This document shows, piece after piece, positions 44,185 through 52,886 of a DNA stretch of 64,000 nt. The stretch comes from 67-14 sp020438345 (GTDB lineage: Bacteria > Actinomycetota > Thermoleophilia > Solirubrobacterales > 70-9), in contig CALMSY010000005.1 of the NCBI GenBank assembly GCA_937872475.1, positions 186,001 through 250,000 on the forward strand. The letters are read 5' to 3'. The notes under the pieces were generated by a model. That model saw only the letters and a list, made by a program, of their open reading frames with translations, made no database searches and was not told the origin of the DNA. Positions within the stretch are counted from its first letter, which is position 1; every line of letters starts with the position of its first letter. Position numbers and translations under genes: made by a program.

Positions 44185-45138
44185 CTAACAGTCGGTGCTG
44201 CTGATCGACCATGTGTGTTCTCCGACGGGGGCGCCGGCAGCCCACGCGGAAGTTGTCGCCGCGAAAACGAGCGTCGCAGCGACAAAAAGCAGCGTCACAC
44301 CGTGCATCGACCGACGTACCCTGGGACCCGCCAAGGTCAGATGACCTTCCAGGTAGTCGAGTCGCCTGTTGACCCTCGCCCCCGCAAGTCCGATTCCCCC
44401 GACCGAACGGGGTCCGGTGGCCGCCTTACATATTGCGCTGGCGAGCGAAAGGGGGTCTCTGGTTTGCCGGACTGCATACTCATCAGCGTCGCGCTCCAGC
44501 GCAAGATGAAGGTTGCTTTGCGCTCGACTGGTTCCGGGGAAGGCAAAACCGATCGCGGCCAATACCCGGGCGCCGAACAGGATCGGTCGATGTCCTCGCC
44601 GAAGATGTCCCGCCTCGTGATTCAAGCCGGCTTCGAGTTCCGCGTCATCCATAGCCCTGAGCGTTGTGTCTGAGACCACGATTTGGCTTCGGCCAAAAGG
44701 TGCGACTCCAAACACCAGTTCGTCGTCCCTGATCAACGCCCAACCGTCATCCGTTTCGACGGATCTCTTGATTCGGGATCGAAGGGTCCACCAACCGGTG
44801 GTGAAGCGGGAAATGAGCCAAACAATGGATGCAAAGAGGCCAACCACAGGCAAGGCCATTGCCAGATGGAGAGCGGTGTGTCCGGAAATCCCGACGTGAG
44901 GTGAAATCACCGGTACTCCCAGGTGAACGCAGAGGCCTGCCAGATACGAGTAAATCGCAGTTTCAGGTAAAAAGACGATTGCGAAGGCCGTAGCCGCGAC
45001 AGAGGCGATTGCTCCTACGGCAAGCACACAGAACCAGATTGCAATCGCGGTTGGTGCCGCCACTCGGTCCAGAGGAAGGAATCGGGCGCCGGCGGTCATC
45101 AACAACGAAAGTCCGCCGATTGCTACCGCGAGCAGCAT
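44185..45138 (-). CDS. M56-family membrane metalloprotease (island 2)
   Basis: A 317-residue membrane protein with hydrophobic segments near 2-22, 30-60, 85-110 and 285-305. The zinc motif HEAGH lies in GLNHEAGHLRRG, and ALERDADEYAV supplies the further ligand. No sensor domain. Its start overlaps the BlaI stop (TGATG), so it is coupled to the repressor and probably triggers its cleavage, as BlaR1/MecR1 do. Confidence 0.87.
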   Translation of the reverse strand: MLLAVAIGGLSLLMTAGARFLPLDRVAAPTAIAIWFCVLAVGAIASVAATAFAIVFLPETAIYSYLAGLCVHLGVPVISPHVGISGHTALHLAMALPVVGLFASIVWLISRFTTGWWTLRSRIKRSVETDDGWALIRDDELVFGVAPFGRSQIVVSDTTLRAMDDAELEAGLNHEAGHLRRGHRPILFGARVLAAIGFAFPGTSRAQSNLHLALERDADEYAVRQTRDPLSLASAICKAATGPRSVGGIGLAGARVNRRLDYLEGHLTLAGPRVRRSMHGVTLLFVAATLVFAATTSAWAAGAPVGEHTWSISSTDC

Positions 45139-45560
45139 CAGTCACTGATCCTTCGAGCCTGAATCTGCTTCGCACGCTGCGCGATCTCGTCGACCTCGCG
45201 AGGCTCGAGTTCGTCGACAAGGTTGAGCAAGGCCAACCGCCGTGCTTTCGGAGACGCTTCCGCGAGACGCTCGCCGAGTGACCTCGCCACGAAATCGGAT
45301 TCCTCAACGGACGGTTTGTAAAGGTGGGCCCGCCCATCCCTGACCCTGACGAGCATGTTCTTCGTCTCAAGCCGGTTCAGCACGGTTTGGACCGTGTTGT
45401 AAGCGGGACGGCCGTCTCCTGGAAGCTCGGAACGGACTTGCTCCACCGTGGCTTCGCCCAGCTTCCAGACAGCAGCCATGATTTCTGCCTGAAGGTCGCC
45501 GCGAATCTCTGATCTGTTTCTTTTGGTAGGGATGGAGTCTCCTGAGCGGGAACGACACAC
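45138..45560 (-). CDS. blaI: BlaI/MecI-family transcriptional repressor (island 2)
   Basis: About 140 residues with GDLQAEIMAAVWKLGEATVE, then GRPAYNTVQTVLNRLETKNM as recognition helix, a wing, and a dimerisation tail. GTG 45560 is preferred over TTG 45581 because AGGGAA lies six bases before it. The recognition residues differ from those of the island 1 paralogue, matching the different operators found here. No operator was seen in its own promoter. Confidence 0.88.
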   Translation of the reverse strand: MCRSRSGDSIPTKRNRSEIRGDLQAEIMAAVWKLGEATVEQVRSELPGDGRPAYNTVQTVLNRLETKNMLVRVRDGRAHLYKPSVEESDFVARSLGERLAEASPKARRLALLNLVDELEPREVDEIAQRAKQIQARRISD

Positions 45561-45637
45561 CTTCGATTCCCTGCCGTTCAATGATATGGGTGCCTAGCGG
45601 TTTCACCCTTCCCGAAGATCGAGCTGGACAATGCGGG

Positions 45638-46858
45638 CTAGAGGTATCCGAGCGGGTCTTGCGCGACACCATCGATGCGAACCTCGAAATGAAGGTGGTC
45701 ACCGAAGCTATGACCCGTGTTGCCGACATATCCGATTACATCGCCTTGGCTCACGCTGGCCCCCTCGGTGGTACCGAACTCTGATTGGTGGGCATAGCAC
45801 GTAGAAAGGCCGCCGCCATGGTCGACGCAGGTGTAGTTGCCATACCCCCCGCTTTCAGCCTCTGACTGCATCAAGATGACCGTTCCCGAAGCCGCGGCCT
45901 TGATCGGTGTTCCACCCGGCGCCGAAATATCGATGCCCTCATGGACACTCCCCCAACGCGGACCGAAGGTAGAAGAAAGCACCCCGTCAACAGGCCAGAT
46001 CATGCCTCCGGGGCCAGGGGTAGACGAACCTGAATCGGATGGAGCGACACTGGAAGACGATACGGCGGCGATGGTCTCTTCGAGTTCGGCTCTGAGGTCG
46101 GCAGCCAGTTCCTCCTGATGGTCGATGTCCCCACGCACACTCCCCAGAGCGCTTTCTCGCTTCCCCTGAATCGCCGCGAGATTAGCCTGGCGAGATTCAA
46201 GCGAGGTACGAGTCGTTTCGAGGTCTTGTTCTCGACTGGCGATTTCGTCTCGTGCGGTCTCGATTATCAGCTTGGATTCCCGTTGAACCGCCACCGTGTT
46301 TTGCGCCTGATTCCTCAGGATGCGCACCCGTTCGGCAAGATCCTCGCTTTGGTTCTGAATCGATTCGAGGTATTCGCCGGTGGCAACCAGATCACCGAAG
46401 TTTTCGGCAGCCAGCGCGATCGATGCGATGTCGGGTGGCCCTGTCGTATAGATCGTCACAAGATTGTCACCTAAGTTCTTGAGCGCCCGCTGCAGGCGCG
46501 CGCGCTGAATCCTTAACCGGATTATCGCCTTCTTCAGCTCGCGAACCGCCTGAGCAAACTCGGCCTGCTTCGCTTCGAGTTCGGCCTCCGCTGCGGACTC
46601 CCGTTGGCGAAGAGATGCGACCTGGCCTGACAATGCCGATATCTGGCTGCTGTATTCCTCGATTTCCGATGTCAGTACCTGCTCGCGATCCCGGCTCTTC
46701 TCGATTTTCGATTCGGCAGCATCAAGCTTCTCCTGAACCGTGGCCGCAGCGCCACTTCCCGATGAAAAGGATGCACCCACGGTGGCCAGGCACGCAAGCA
46801 GAAAGAAAGCCCGGGTAGCGGGCTTTCTTTCTGCGTGGATGTTTCGATGTTTGAGCAT
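45638..46858 (-). CDS. Exported coiled-coil M23 (LytM/EnvC-type) peptidase, island 2 copy
   Basis: A 406-residue paralogue of the gene at 17063. It has a signal peptide (to about 39), a long coiled coil (about 40-265), a Ser/Pro linker, and a LytM domain with HEGIDISAPGG and DHLHFEV. The 5' coding region carries a perfect 16-bp hairpin over the signal peptide codons. An operator of the island 2 family lies upstream of the start. Confidence 0.9.
   Translation of the reverse strand: MLKHRNIHAERKPATRAFFLLACLATVGASFSSGSGAAATVQEKLDAAESKIEKSRDREQVLTSEIEEYSSQISALSGQVASLRQRESAAEAELEAKQAEFAQAVRELKKAIIRLRIQRARLQRALKNLGDNLVTIYTTGPPDIASIALAAENFGDLVATGEYLESIQNQSEDLAERVRILRNQAQNTVAVQRESKLIIETARDEIASREQDLETTRTSLESRQANLAAIQGKRESALGSVRGDIDHQEELAADLRAELEETIAAVSSSSVAPSDSGSSTPGPGGMIWPVDGVLSSTFGPRWGSVHEGIDISAPGGTPIKAAASGTVILMQSEAESGGYGNYTCVDHGGGLSTCYAHQSEFGTTEGASVSQGDVIGYVGNTGHSFGDHLHFEVRIDGVAQDPLGYL
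46798..46834 (-). other. Perfect 16-bp hairpin inside the M23 signal-peptide coding region
   Basis: GCAGAAAGAAAGCCCG and CGGGCTTTCTTTCTGC flank a 5-base loop. In mRNA the stem begins about 24 bases after the start codon and covers codons for AERKPATRAFFLL. It could slow or gate translation, or act as an attenuator. No U tract follows. Confidence 0.75.
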
Positions 46859-46887
46859 CTGCGTCGCGAATCCATCATTGGATTCAC

Positions 46888-46904
46888 TCCTACAGAACGT
46901 AGGT
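46888..46904. promoter_or_regulatory. BlaI-type operator B4 (long M23 promoter)
   Basis: TCCTACA-GAA-CGTAGGT, starting 29 bases upstream of the M23 start. It matches B1, B2 and B5 with two changes in one arm. It mirrors operator A2 in front of the island 1 M23 gene. Confidence 0.72.
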
Positions 46905-47107
46905 GTTGATGCTCGGACCAGTCGTACCGACGCCCTGCCTGAGAGAGAAGTTTCAGAGGCTTCTGCTCCCCAGTTGCTGGGACAGATGGCCCATCAACTC
47001 TATCTCCGACACGCTGTCGGAGAAAGAACCTAGACTTCGGGTTCCCTTTTCCCCGAAGCCCTGAAAGTGAATGTCGAACTTGAACTCGCAGTCCTTGGCC
47101 AGGCGGG

Positions 47108-47515
47108 GTGGCTTCGGGGAACACCCCCCTCACGGAAGCCCACCCCCGACAGAAACCCCGCAATCGTCGACTTCCCCACCGAGGGGTCCGTCCCGGACCG
47201 GCGAGATTCGAAATCCTGGTCACCCTGAGTTTCGTTGTGTCGATGGTGGTCGCCGTGGTGGCCGGAGGGCCGACCGACCTCGCCCGAGCCGCGGTGATAG
47301 CGGTTCCGTACCTTTTGCTGGGTCTGCTCGTGGTCCGGCGAGGTCTGTTTGTGGTGACGGCGCTGCCGATTGTGCTCTCGGTCTTCTTCGACGATCGAAC
47401 TTCCCACTAGTTGCGCCTCGAAAACCCTCAGGTGATTTTCTGGATGGTGGGTGTCCTTCTCTGGGCACCCGCTTTGGTGCTCGGTTATTCGATCAGGAAA
47501 TGGTTTGATCGCTGA
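47108..47515 (+). pseudogene. Small membrane protein split by an in-frame TAG
   Basis: The frame from GTG 47108 encodes two hydrophobic helices (FEILVTLSFVVSMVVAVVAG and AAVIAVPYLLLGLLVV) and stops at TAG 47408. It then continues in frame for 34 more residues with a third helix (IFWMVGVLLWAPALVLGYSI) to TGA 47515. This looks like one three-helix protein of about 100-135 residues interrupted by a nonsense change. The downstream part could also start alone at TTG 47411. The true N-terminus is unclear. No family recognised. Confidence 0.5.
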
Positions 47516-47576
47516 ATTGTCAAGTGGTCATTTGGTCCGCCTTCGCCTTCCCGGCAACATGGTTGTTCCCCGGCGC

Positions 47577-47593
47577 TCCTATACCTTGTAGGA
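47577..47593. promoter_or_regulatory. BlaI-type operator B5 abutting a start codon
   Basis: TCCTATA-CCT-TGTAGGA ends one base before ATG 47595. TATACC could be the -10, which would place transcription start at or near the ATG. Clear match to the island 2 operator family. Confidence 0.8.
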
Positions 47594-47594
47594 G

Positions 47595-48524
47595 ATGATC
47601 ATCCACCGATCTGAATGGCAGATTGCCTCCCGTACCCGACATTCGTTGTCCTCAGGTTTGCTGATGGCAACTTTCATCTTGTCTGCGCTCTTCCTGGTTG
47701 TCGGGTGCGCCGGCGGCACCAGCGAGGAACAGTCCAACGGCACATCGATTGGTTCTGCTCCGGATCCCGGACCGGTTCACGTCCATGGACTTGGCGTAGA
47801 TCCAGCAGACGAAACGCTTTACATCGCGTCGCATACGGGACTGTTTCGCCTCCCCAGAAACTCAAGCGCCGCCACCAGAGTGGCAGATCGCTACCAGGAC
47901 ACGATGGCGTTCACGGTTACGGGGCCGGGAAGGTTCCTCGGCTCAGGGCACCCGGACATGCGAGAGGATCTACCGCCATTCCTGGGCCTGATCGAAAGCA
48001 CCGACGCAGGTGAGAGTTGGGTTGAGGTATCCCTTCAGGGAGAGGTTGATTTTCACGTACTCGCCGCGTCGGGACCAAGGGTTTACGGCTTTGGTTCGGT
48101 CTGGGAAACCAACGAAGCGGTCTTCCTCGCCAGTGAAAACGGCGGCAAGTCCTGGACGAAACATGAGGCCCCGGAGTCACTGATCGGCCTGGCCGTTTCC
48201 CCCAGTGACCCACGCACGCTCATCGCATCAAACACGCGTAGCCTTTTCGTGACCCAAGACGGAGGCAGAACCTGGATCAGGTCACCGGGTTCACCCGGCC
48301 TCCTTGCCTGGCCCGAGCCTGGCCGTCTCTACCTGGCGGGCCCGAAGGGTTCGATAGCAGTGAGCACCGACACGGGTCAAAGTTGGCGACGGGCAGGGAG
48401 GCTGCCCGGGACTCCCTCGGCTCTCGGATTCGGTTCCGGCCAGCTTTTCGCGGCGATCCACGACGGCGCGGTCCTCGAGTCGCGAGATGGGGGCGCGACC
48501 TGGAACGAGCGATTCTCCCCGTGA
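47595..48524 (+). CDS. Exported beta-propeller lipoprotein (F510_1955/BNR type)
   Basis: About 309 residues. The signal ends in LVVGC (lipobox, Cys about 37). Repeated motifs such as GLIESTDAGESW, FLASENGGKSW, FVTQDGGRTW and LESRDGGATW are BNR/sialidase-type propeller blades. The start of the domain, VHVHGLGVDPADETLYIASH, matches the F510_1955 group seen beside copper and DUF305 genes. If the mRNA is leaderless, ATG 47595 is the start; otherwise ATG 47664 is an alternative. Likely metal binding or envelope role; enzymatic activity is doubtful. Confidence 0.85.
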   Translation: MIIHRSEWQIASRTRHSLSSGLLMATFILSALFLVVGCAGGTSEEQSNGTSIGSAPDPGPVHVHGLGVDPADETLYIASHTGLFRLPRNSSAATRVADRYQDTMAFTVTGPGRFLGSGHPDMREDLPPFLGLIESTDAGESWVEVSLQGEVDFHVLAASGPRVYGFGSVWETNEAVFLASENGGKSWTKHEAPESLIGLAVSPSDPRTLIASNTRSLFVTQDGGRTWIRSPGSPGLLAWPEPGRLYLAGPKGSIAVSTDTGQSWRRAGRLPGTPSALGFGSGQLFAAIHDGAVLESRDGGATWNERFSP

Positions 48525-48564
48525 ATGGACCTCTGGTTCCGGGCCTGAAGTAGTCGATCTACCC

Positions 48565-48855
48565 TCAGTGCTTCATCAAGCGCCGGACTACGCCCATCAG
48601 TTCTTCGGTTCGCTCGACCTGTACCTCGGGCTCACCGCCGATCACGCAGTGGTGGGCGTGATCTTCCAGAAGCCCGAGGGAAACCTTGTCAAGGGCAGCC
48701 TGTACCGCAGTGATCTGGGTCACGACATCGATGCAGTAACGATCATCCTCGAGCATTCCCTGAATGCCGCGAACCTGGCCTTCGATACGCCGTAGCCGTT
48801 TCTGAACCGCGTCTTTGTCAGTGGTATATCCGCGGGTGATCGGTTCGGTGGTCAT
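48565..48855 (-). CDS. csoR: CsoR-family copper-sensing repressor
   Basis: A 96-residue all-helical repressor. The Cu(I) ligands Cys41, His66 and Cys70 are in place (YCIDVV and HAHHC). RLRRIEGQVRGIQGMLEDDR is the family signature. It is divergent from copZ, with two CsoR palindromes between them. Confidence 0.94.
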   Translation of the reverse strand: MTTEPITRGYTTDKDAVQKRLRRIEGQVRGIQGMLEDDRYCIDVVTQITAVQAALDKVSLGLLEDHAHHCVIGGEPEVQVERTEELMGVVRRLMKH

Positions 48856-48931
48856 CGAAGTTCCTTTTCATGCTTCACAAGGGTGCCAGAGATCCTGGAG
48901 TATTTACAGCCTCTCCAATGAAGGATATCAG

Positions 48932-48982
48932 ATACCCCCTGGGGGTATGCTATGTTCTCCCCCTGATACCCCCCTAGGGTAT
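48932..48982. promoter_or_regulatory. Two CsoR operators between csoR and copZ
   Basis: ATACCCCCTGGGGGTAT (48932-48948) is a perfect palindrome, and ATACCCCCCTAGGGTAT (48966-48982) is a near copy. Both match the known CsoR consensus of a G/C-tract palindrome flanked by ATA/TAT. Their 34-base spacing places one per divergent promoter. Confidence 0.92.
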
Positions 48983-49010
48983 ATAGACGTCCAAACAAAA
49001 CAGGAGAAGC

Positions 49011-49232
49011 ATGAGTACCTCAACCAGAAGCGTTCACAAAGTTGTCGGCATGAGTTGTGGTCACTGCCGAAGTTCTGTCCTCGAAGAGCTGCACGAGGTA
49101 GATGGAGTACATGCCGTCGACCTCGACCTGACAAGCGGCCGGCTCGAAGTCCTCGGCACCGCAGTGAGTTTGGATCAGATCAGGTCCGCGGTCGAGCGTG
49201 CCGGTTACGAACTTGAAGAGGAAATTGCCTGA
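49011..49232 (+). CDS. copZ: Copper chaperone (HMA domain)
   Basis: A 73-residue HMA protein with GMSCGHCRSSV as Cu(I)-binding CxxC. It is a cytosolic carrier that hands Cu(I) to pumps or to CsoR. ATG 49011 follows CAGGAGAAGC. It is under the CsoR palindromes. No CPC-type Cu ATPase lies in the same operon; the nearest candidate is the CPD-type pump at 39639. Confidence 0.94.
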   Translation: MSTSTRSVHKVVGMSCGHCRSSVLEELHEVDGVHAVDLDLTSGRLEVLGTAVSLDQIRSAVERAGYELEEEIA

Positions 49233-49290
49233 TGTCCCTCACAAGATCCGTGTCGATACTCAGATACCCCAACCCCGTAAGGAACTCAGA

Positions 49291-50717
49291 ATGAACACAG
49301 ATCCCAAACGCTGGTGGGCCCTTGCGGTGATTGCGCTGGCGCAATTCATGGTCATCATGGACACGTCGATCATCGGCGTTGCCCTCCCCGAGATCCAGAC
49401 TGATCTCGGGTTCTCGCAAACCAGCCTCTCCTGGGTTTTCAACGCCTATGTGGTCGCCCTCGGGGGCCTGCTGCTCCTGGGTGGTCGCCTCTCCGATCTG
49501 TTCGGAGCCCGGCCAGTCTTCTCGGCCGGCTGGATAGTGCTGCTGGCAGGTTCGGTCATCGCGGCAGTAGCTGGCAGTGTCGGTGTCGAGCTGGCCGGCC
49601 GAGCCGTTCAGGGCGTCGGAGCTGCGTTGATAGCTCCCTCGGCTCTGACGCTACTGATGATGTTGTTTGGCAACGACCCAAAGGAGCTCACCAAAGCGAT
49701 CGCCTTGTACGGCGCGGCCGCACCCGCCGGAGGTACGGCCGGAGTATTCCTCGGAGGTGTGATTACCGAGTGGATGAGCTGGCCCTGGATTTTCTGGCTC
49801 TACGTTCCGATCGCAATTGGTGCGCTGATCGCTACGCCCGCCCTGATGCCCCGGTCCGAGCCCCAGCGAGGTCGCGTCGACATCGCCGGAGCGATCTCGG
49901 TGACCGGCGGTCTGGCGCTGGCAGTATTAGGAATGGTCCGCGCACCCGTTGAAGGTTGGGGTTCGCTCACCACTATCGGAACCCTAGTTGCCGCGGCAGC
50001 ACTCCTGGCACTGTTTGTCGTGATTCAGAGCAAGCGGGAGAATCCGCTGGTGCGGCTCGGCATCTTCGCCACGCCCAATCTGACCGGCGCCAATATCGCT
50101 CAGCTTCTGCTTGGTGCCGCATGGATTCCGATGTGGTATTTCCTCAATCTCTACCTCCAGCAGGTGCTCGGCTACGGTGCCTTCGCCAGCGGCGCGGCGC
50201 TTCTTCCGATGACGCTGATGATCATGTTGCTCATGATTGTGGTCGCTCCGCGGGTAATTGCCCGTTTCGGATTCAAGGCGCCGATCATTGCCGGTCTCCT
50301 GGTGCTGGCGGCAGGGCTCATCTGGCTCTCATTCATACGCCCGAGCGGCAACTTCGTCGTCGACGTTTTGCCGGCATCGCTCGTGGCCGCTACGGGGATG
50401 GCGCTTGCGTTCATTCCTCTCTCGGCACAGCGATCTCGAGTGCCAGGCCCGAAGAGGGAGGATTGGCGTCGGGCATCGTCAACACGACTTACCAGGTTGG
50501 TTCTGCACTCGGCCTGGCAGCGATGACGGCCCTGGCAGCCTCCCAAGGCGCCGACTCTCTCGGGAACCCGGACGCCCTGACCTCAGGCTTCTCGGCCGCG
50601 TTCCTCGGAGCCGCCGGTATCGCCGTCGTGGGTGCAGCCGTGGCTGCCGTCACTCTCAAACAGCCGGGGGCGCGTCCTATCGAAGTGGGCTCCCCCGAAC
50701 CGGCGGAATCGGTTTGA
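49291..50717 (+). pseudogene. DHA2-family MFS permease, frameshifted near 50420
   Basis: ATG 49291 (AAGGA upstream) opens a 14-helix DHA2 drug permease: WWALAVIALAQFMVIMDTSI, motif A-like GGRLSDLFGARPVF, then MALAFIPL. The reading frame is lost in a CTCTCTC tract near 50420, and the remaining helices continue in the +2 frame (GTAISSARPEEGGLASGIVN to PAESV, stop 50717). Removing two bases gives one continuous protein. It is just downstream of copZ. Confidence 0.88.
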
Positions 50718-50738
50718 GTTCGTAGGAATCAGAAGAAC

Positions 50739-50779
50739 CGACGCAGGCGTGCGATGGCCGCACGCCTGCGTCGTGTTTT
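50739..50779 (+). terminator. Strong rho-independent terminator
   Basis: A 15-bp perfect stem (CGACGCAGGCGTGCG and CGCACGCCTGCGTCG) with a 5-base loop, then TGTTTT. Ends the copZ/MFS transcript. Confidence 0.93.
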
Positions 50780-50858
50780 CTGGATTCAAGGCCGCGCAGC
50801 GTCGAACTTCCACCGTCTGCTTGGCCCAATCAGCGAGCCTCGCTGACCCGAGAATTCA

Positions 50859-50932
<74 letters not shown>

Positions 50933-50952
50933 GCGCGACGGCGGAGTCTAGT

Positions 50953-51921
50953 TCACAAGCGCTGGGAGAGGCGCCAGGCGTGGAAGGCCTCTCGGGTCGT
51001 GTACTCCGGGATGTAACCGAATTCGTTCTTGAGGCGGCGATTGTCGAGGACCGGGCGGTACGAGAGGAAGTCAGTCTGGGCCGGGCCGTGCGGGGTGAGA
51101 TCCAGGAAATGTCCTGCCCAGAGTCCCGCCTTGAGGGCGCTGACCGGGACCGTCAAGGTCTTCCTGCCGAGCTCGGCAGCGATCTCGTCCACGGTCATCG
51201 CGCCATCGCCGGCGACGTTGAAAGTACCTGTCTTCTCCCCGAGCACAGCCTGAAGGATCACCCCGACCACATCCTGGTCCCAGATGAATACAAAGGGTGA
51301 TTCGGAGCCACGGATCTTGATCAGGCGCTTCGATTTGAAGAGATCGGTGATCTGGTTGTCAACCGTCTCCCCCAGGATCGTGCCTATCCTCAGGACCACC
51401 TGTTCGAGCTCCGGATTCGAATCCCGCAACGCCGCCAGCTGCTCCTCGACCAGCCGCTTGTGGAGGCTGTACGGGAAAGTCTCGTTGCCGCGGACCGGAT
51501 CGTCTTCGGTGAGCCAGGCAGGGTTGTCAGCGTGGTAGCCATAGGCGGCACCGCTCGAAGAAACCACGACCCGTTTCACTCCATGCTCGAGGCAGGCGTC
51601 GAACACGTTCTTCGAGCCGGTCACGTCAACCGCGAACTCCTGCTCGGTCGTCGTGTCCTTGCCCGGGTTCACGATCGAAGCGAGGTGAACAACCGTGTCG
51701 ATCCCATGCTCGCCGATCGGTCCCGCGACCGAAGAAGGATCGGTCACGTCGGCCACCACATAGTCAACCCCGTCAACCCGGCGCTCGTCGGTCGGGTGGC
51801 TGAGATCACCAGAGACCACGAGTTCAACCTGATCGCCCGCATTCTCCAGGCCGCGGACCACCGAGTGCCCGAGGAATCCGTTTCCCCCCGTCACAAAAAC
51901 GCGTTTCTTTGCTTCAGGCAC
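50953..51921 (-). CDS. NAD-dependent epimerase/dehydratase (extended SDR)
   Basis: A 322-residue extended SDR. NAD motif VFVTGGNGFLGHSVVRGL, catalytic YSLHK with upstream SSSGAAYG. The substrate is unknown. It overlaps the transporter upstream by eight bases. Confidence 0.88.
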   Translation of the reverse strand: MPEAKKRVFVTGGNGFLGHSVVRGLENAGDQVELVVSGDLSHPTDERRVDGVDYVVADVTDPSSVAGPIGEHGIDTVVHLASIVNPGKDTTTEQEFAVDVTGSKNVFDACLEHGVKRVVVSSSGAAYGYHADNPAWLTEDDPVRGNETFPYSLHKRLVEEQLAALRDSNPELEQVVLRIGTILGETVDNQITDLFKSKRLIKIRGSESPFVFIWDQDVVGVILQAVLGEKTGTFNVAGDGAMTVDEIAAELGRKTLTVPVSALKAGLWAGHFLDLTPHGPAQTDFLSYRPVLDNRRLKNEFGYIPEYTTREAFHAWRLSQRL

Positions 51922-52876
51922 CGCCCGCCGCCTCCAGAGTGCTCTCCTTCACATCACCAGTCGGTTTCTTCGCCCACCAGCTCGATAATGCCAGGCCGGC
52001 CATCAGGTCCCAGACCCCCCACCAGGCAGCTACCATCGCGACTCCGCCGAGACCCTCGAAGACACTCAGCGCTATGCCAAGCCCGAGGGCCGCGTTTCGC
52101 ACCCCGACTTCAAAGGTGATCGCCCTCCGGTTCGGCTCCGAAACCTTGAACGACGCCGCGATCCCATACCCGAGAAGCAGCGCAAGCGTGTCGTGGATAA
52201 ACACCGCTACGGCAACCAGAGCGATGTGGTTGACGAAGGCGCTGATGTTGCTGACGAGCGCTCCGAGAATGAAAAGAACCAGGAAGATCATCGAGAATTT
52301 CTTGACCAGCGGCTGGACTTTCTTTGCGATCTCCGGTTTGTGGCTGGAGATCAGAAGTCCGAGGCAAAGCGGGATTCCGATCAACACCACGATGTCGAGC
52401 AAGAGCTCCACGGCACTGACATCAATGTCCTTGAGAATCTGGGATGCCTCAGGGTGCATTCCGGCCCAGAAAGCGATGTTCAGCGGCATCAGGAAGATCG
52501 CCAGAAAGTTCGACAGGGCGGTCATCGACAGCGACAACGCCACGTTTCCCCGTGCCCGGTAGACCAGAATGTTCGAGATGTTTCCTGGCGGGCAGCAGGC
52601 GACAAGGATCATCCCGAGAGCAATCGATGCCCGGAAGTCGAGCAGCATTGTCAACCCGAAGGTGATCGCCGGCAGGCAGATGAACTGGGCGGCAACACCG
52701 ACCGCCATCGCCTTCGGCATGTGAGCGACAGCCCGGAAATCATCTACCTTCATCTCCAGGGCGATGCCGAACATGATCACCGCGATCACGGCACTGAGAA
52801 GCAACAGCATGCCGTCACTGGTATTCAGCGAGACGTTGTCGATGTCAGTGGCCGCGAGCGGCAGCGAGCTCAGCAA
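51914..52876 (-). CDS. BASS-family bile acid:sodium symporter-like transporter
   Basis: A 320-residue membrane protein with about ten helices. CCPPGNISNILVYRARGN matches the conserved helix of the BASS family, and EVGVRNAALGLGIAL the second conserved helix. It probably takes up an organic anion with Na+. In an operon with the epimerase and monooxygenase genes. Confidence 0.88.
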   Translation of the reverse strand: MLSSLPLAATDIDNVSLNTSDGMLLLLSAVIAVIMFGIALEMKVDDFRAVAHMPKAMAVGVAAQFICLPAITFGLTMLLDFRASIALGMILVACCPPGNISNILVYRARGNVALSLSMTALSNFLAIFLMPLNIAFWAGMHPEASQILKDIDVSAVELLLDIVVLIGIPLCLGLLISSHKPEIAKKVQPLVKKFSMIFLVLFILGALVSNISAFVNHIALVAVAVFIHDTLALLLGYGIAASFKVSEPNRRAITFEVGVRNAALGLGIALSVFEGLGGVAMVAAWWGVWDLMAGLALSSWWAKKPTGDVKESTLEAAGGA

Positions 52877-52886
52877 GTAGTCACCT

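Noticed and set aside
44170..44673. Plus-strand frame opposite the island 2 M56 gene
   Set aside because: Shadow frame; the minus strand encodes HEAGH and membrane helices in a coupled operon.
49198..49290. N-terminal extension of the DHA2 permease
   Set aside because: The first helix and AAGGA ribosome site place the start at 49291; the extension overlaps copZ in another frame.
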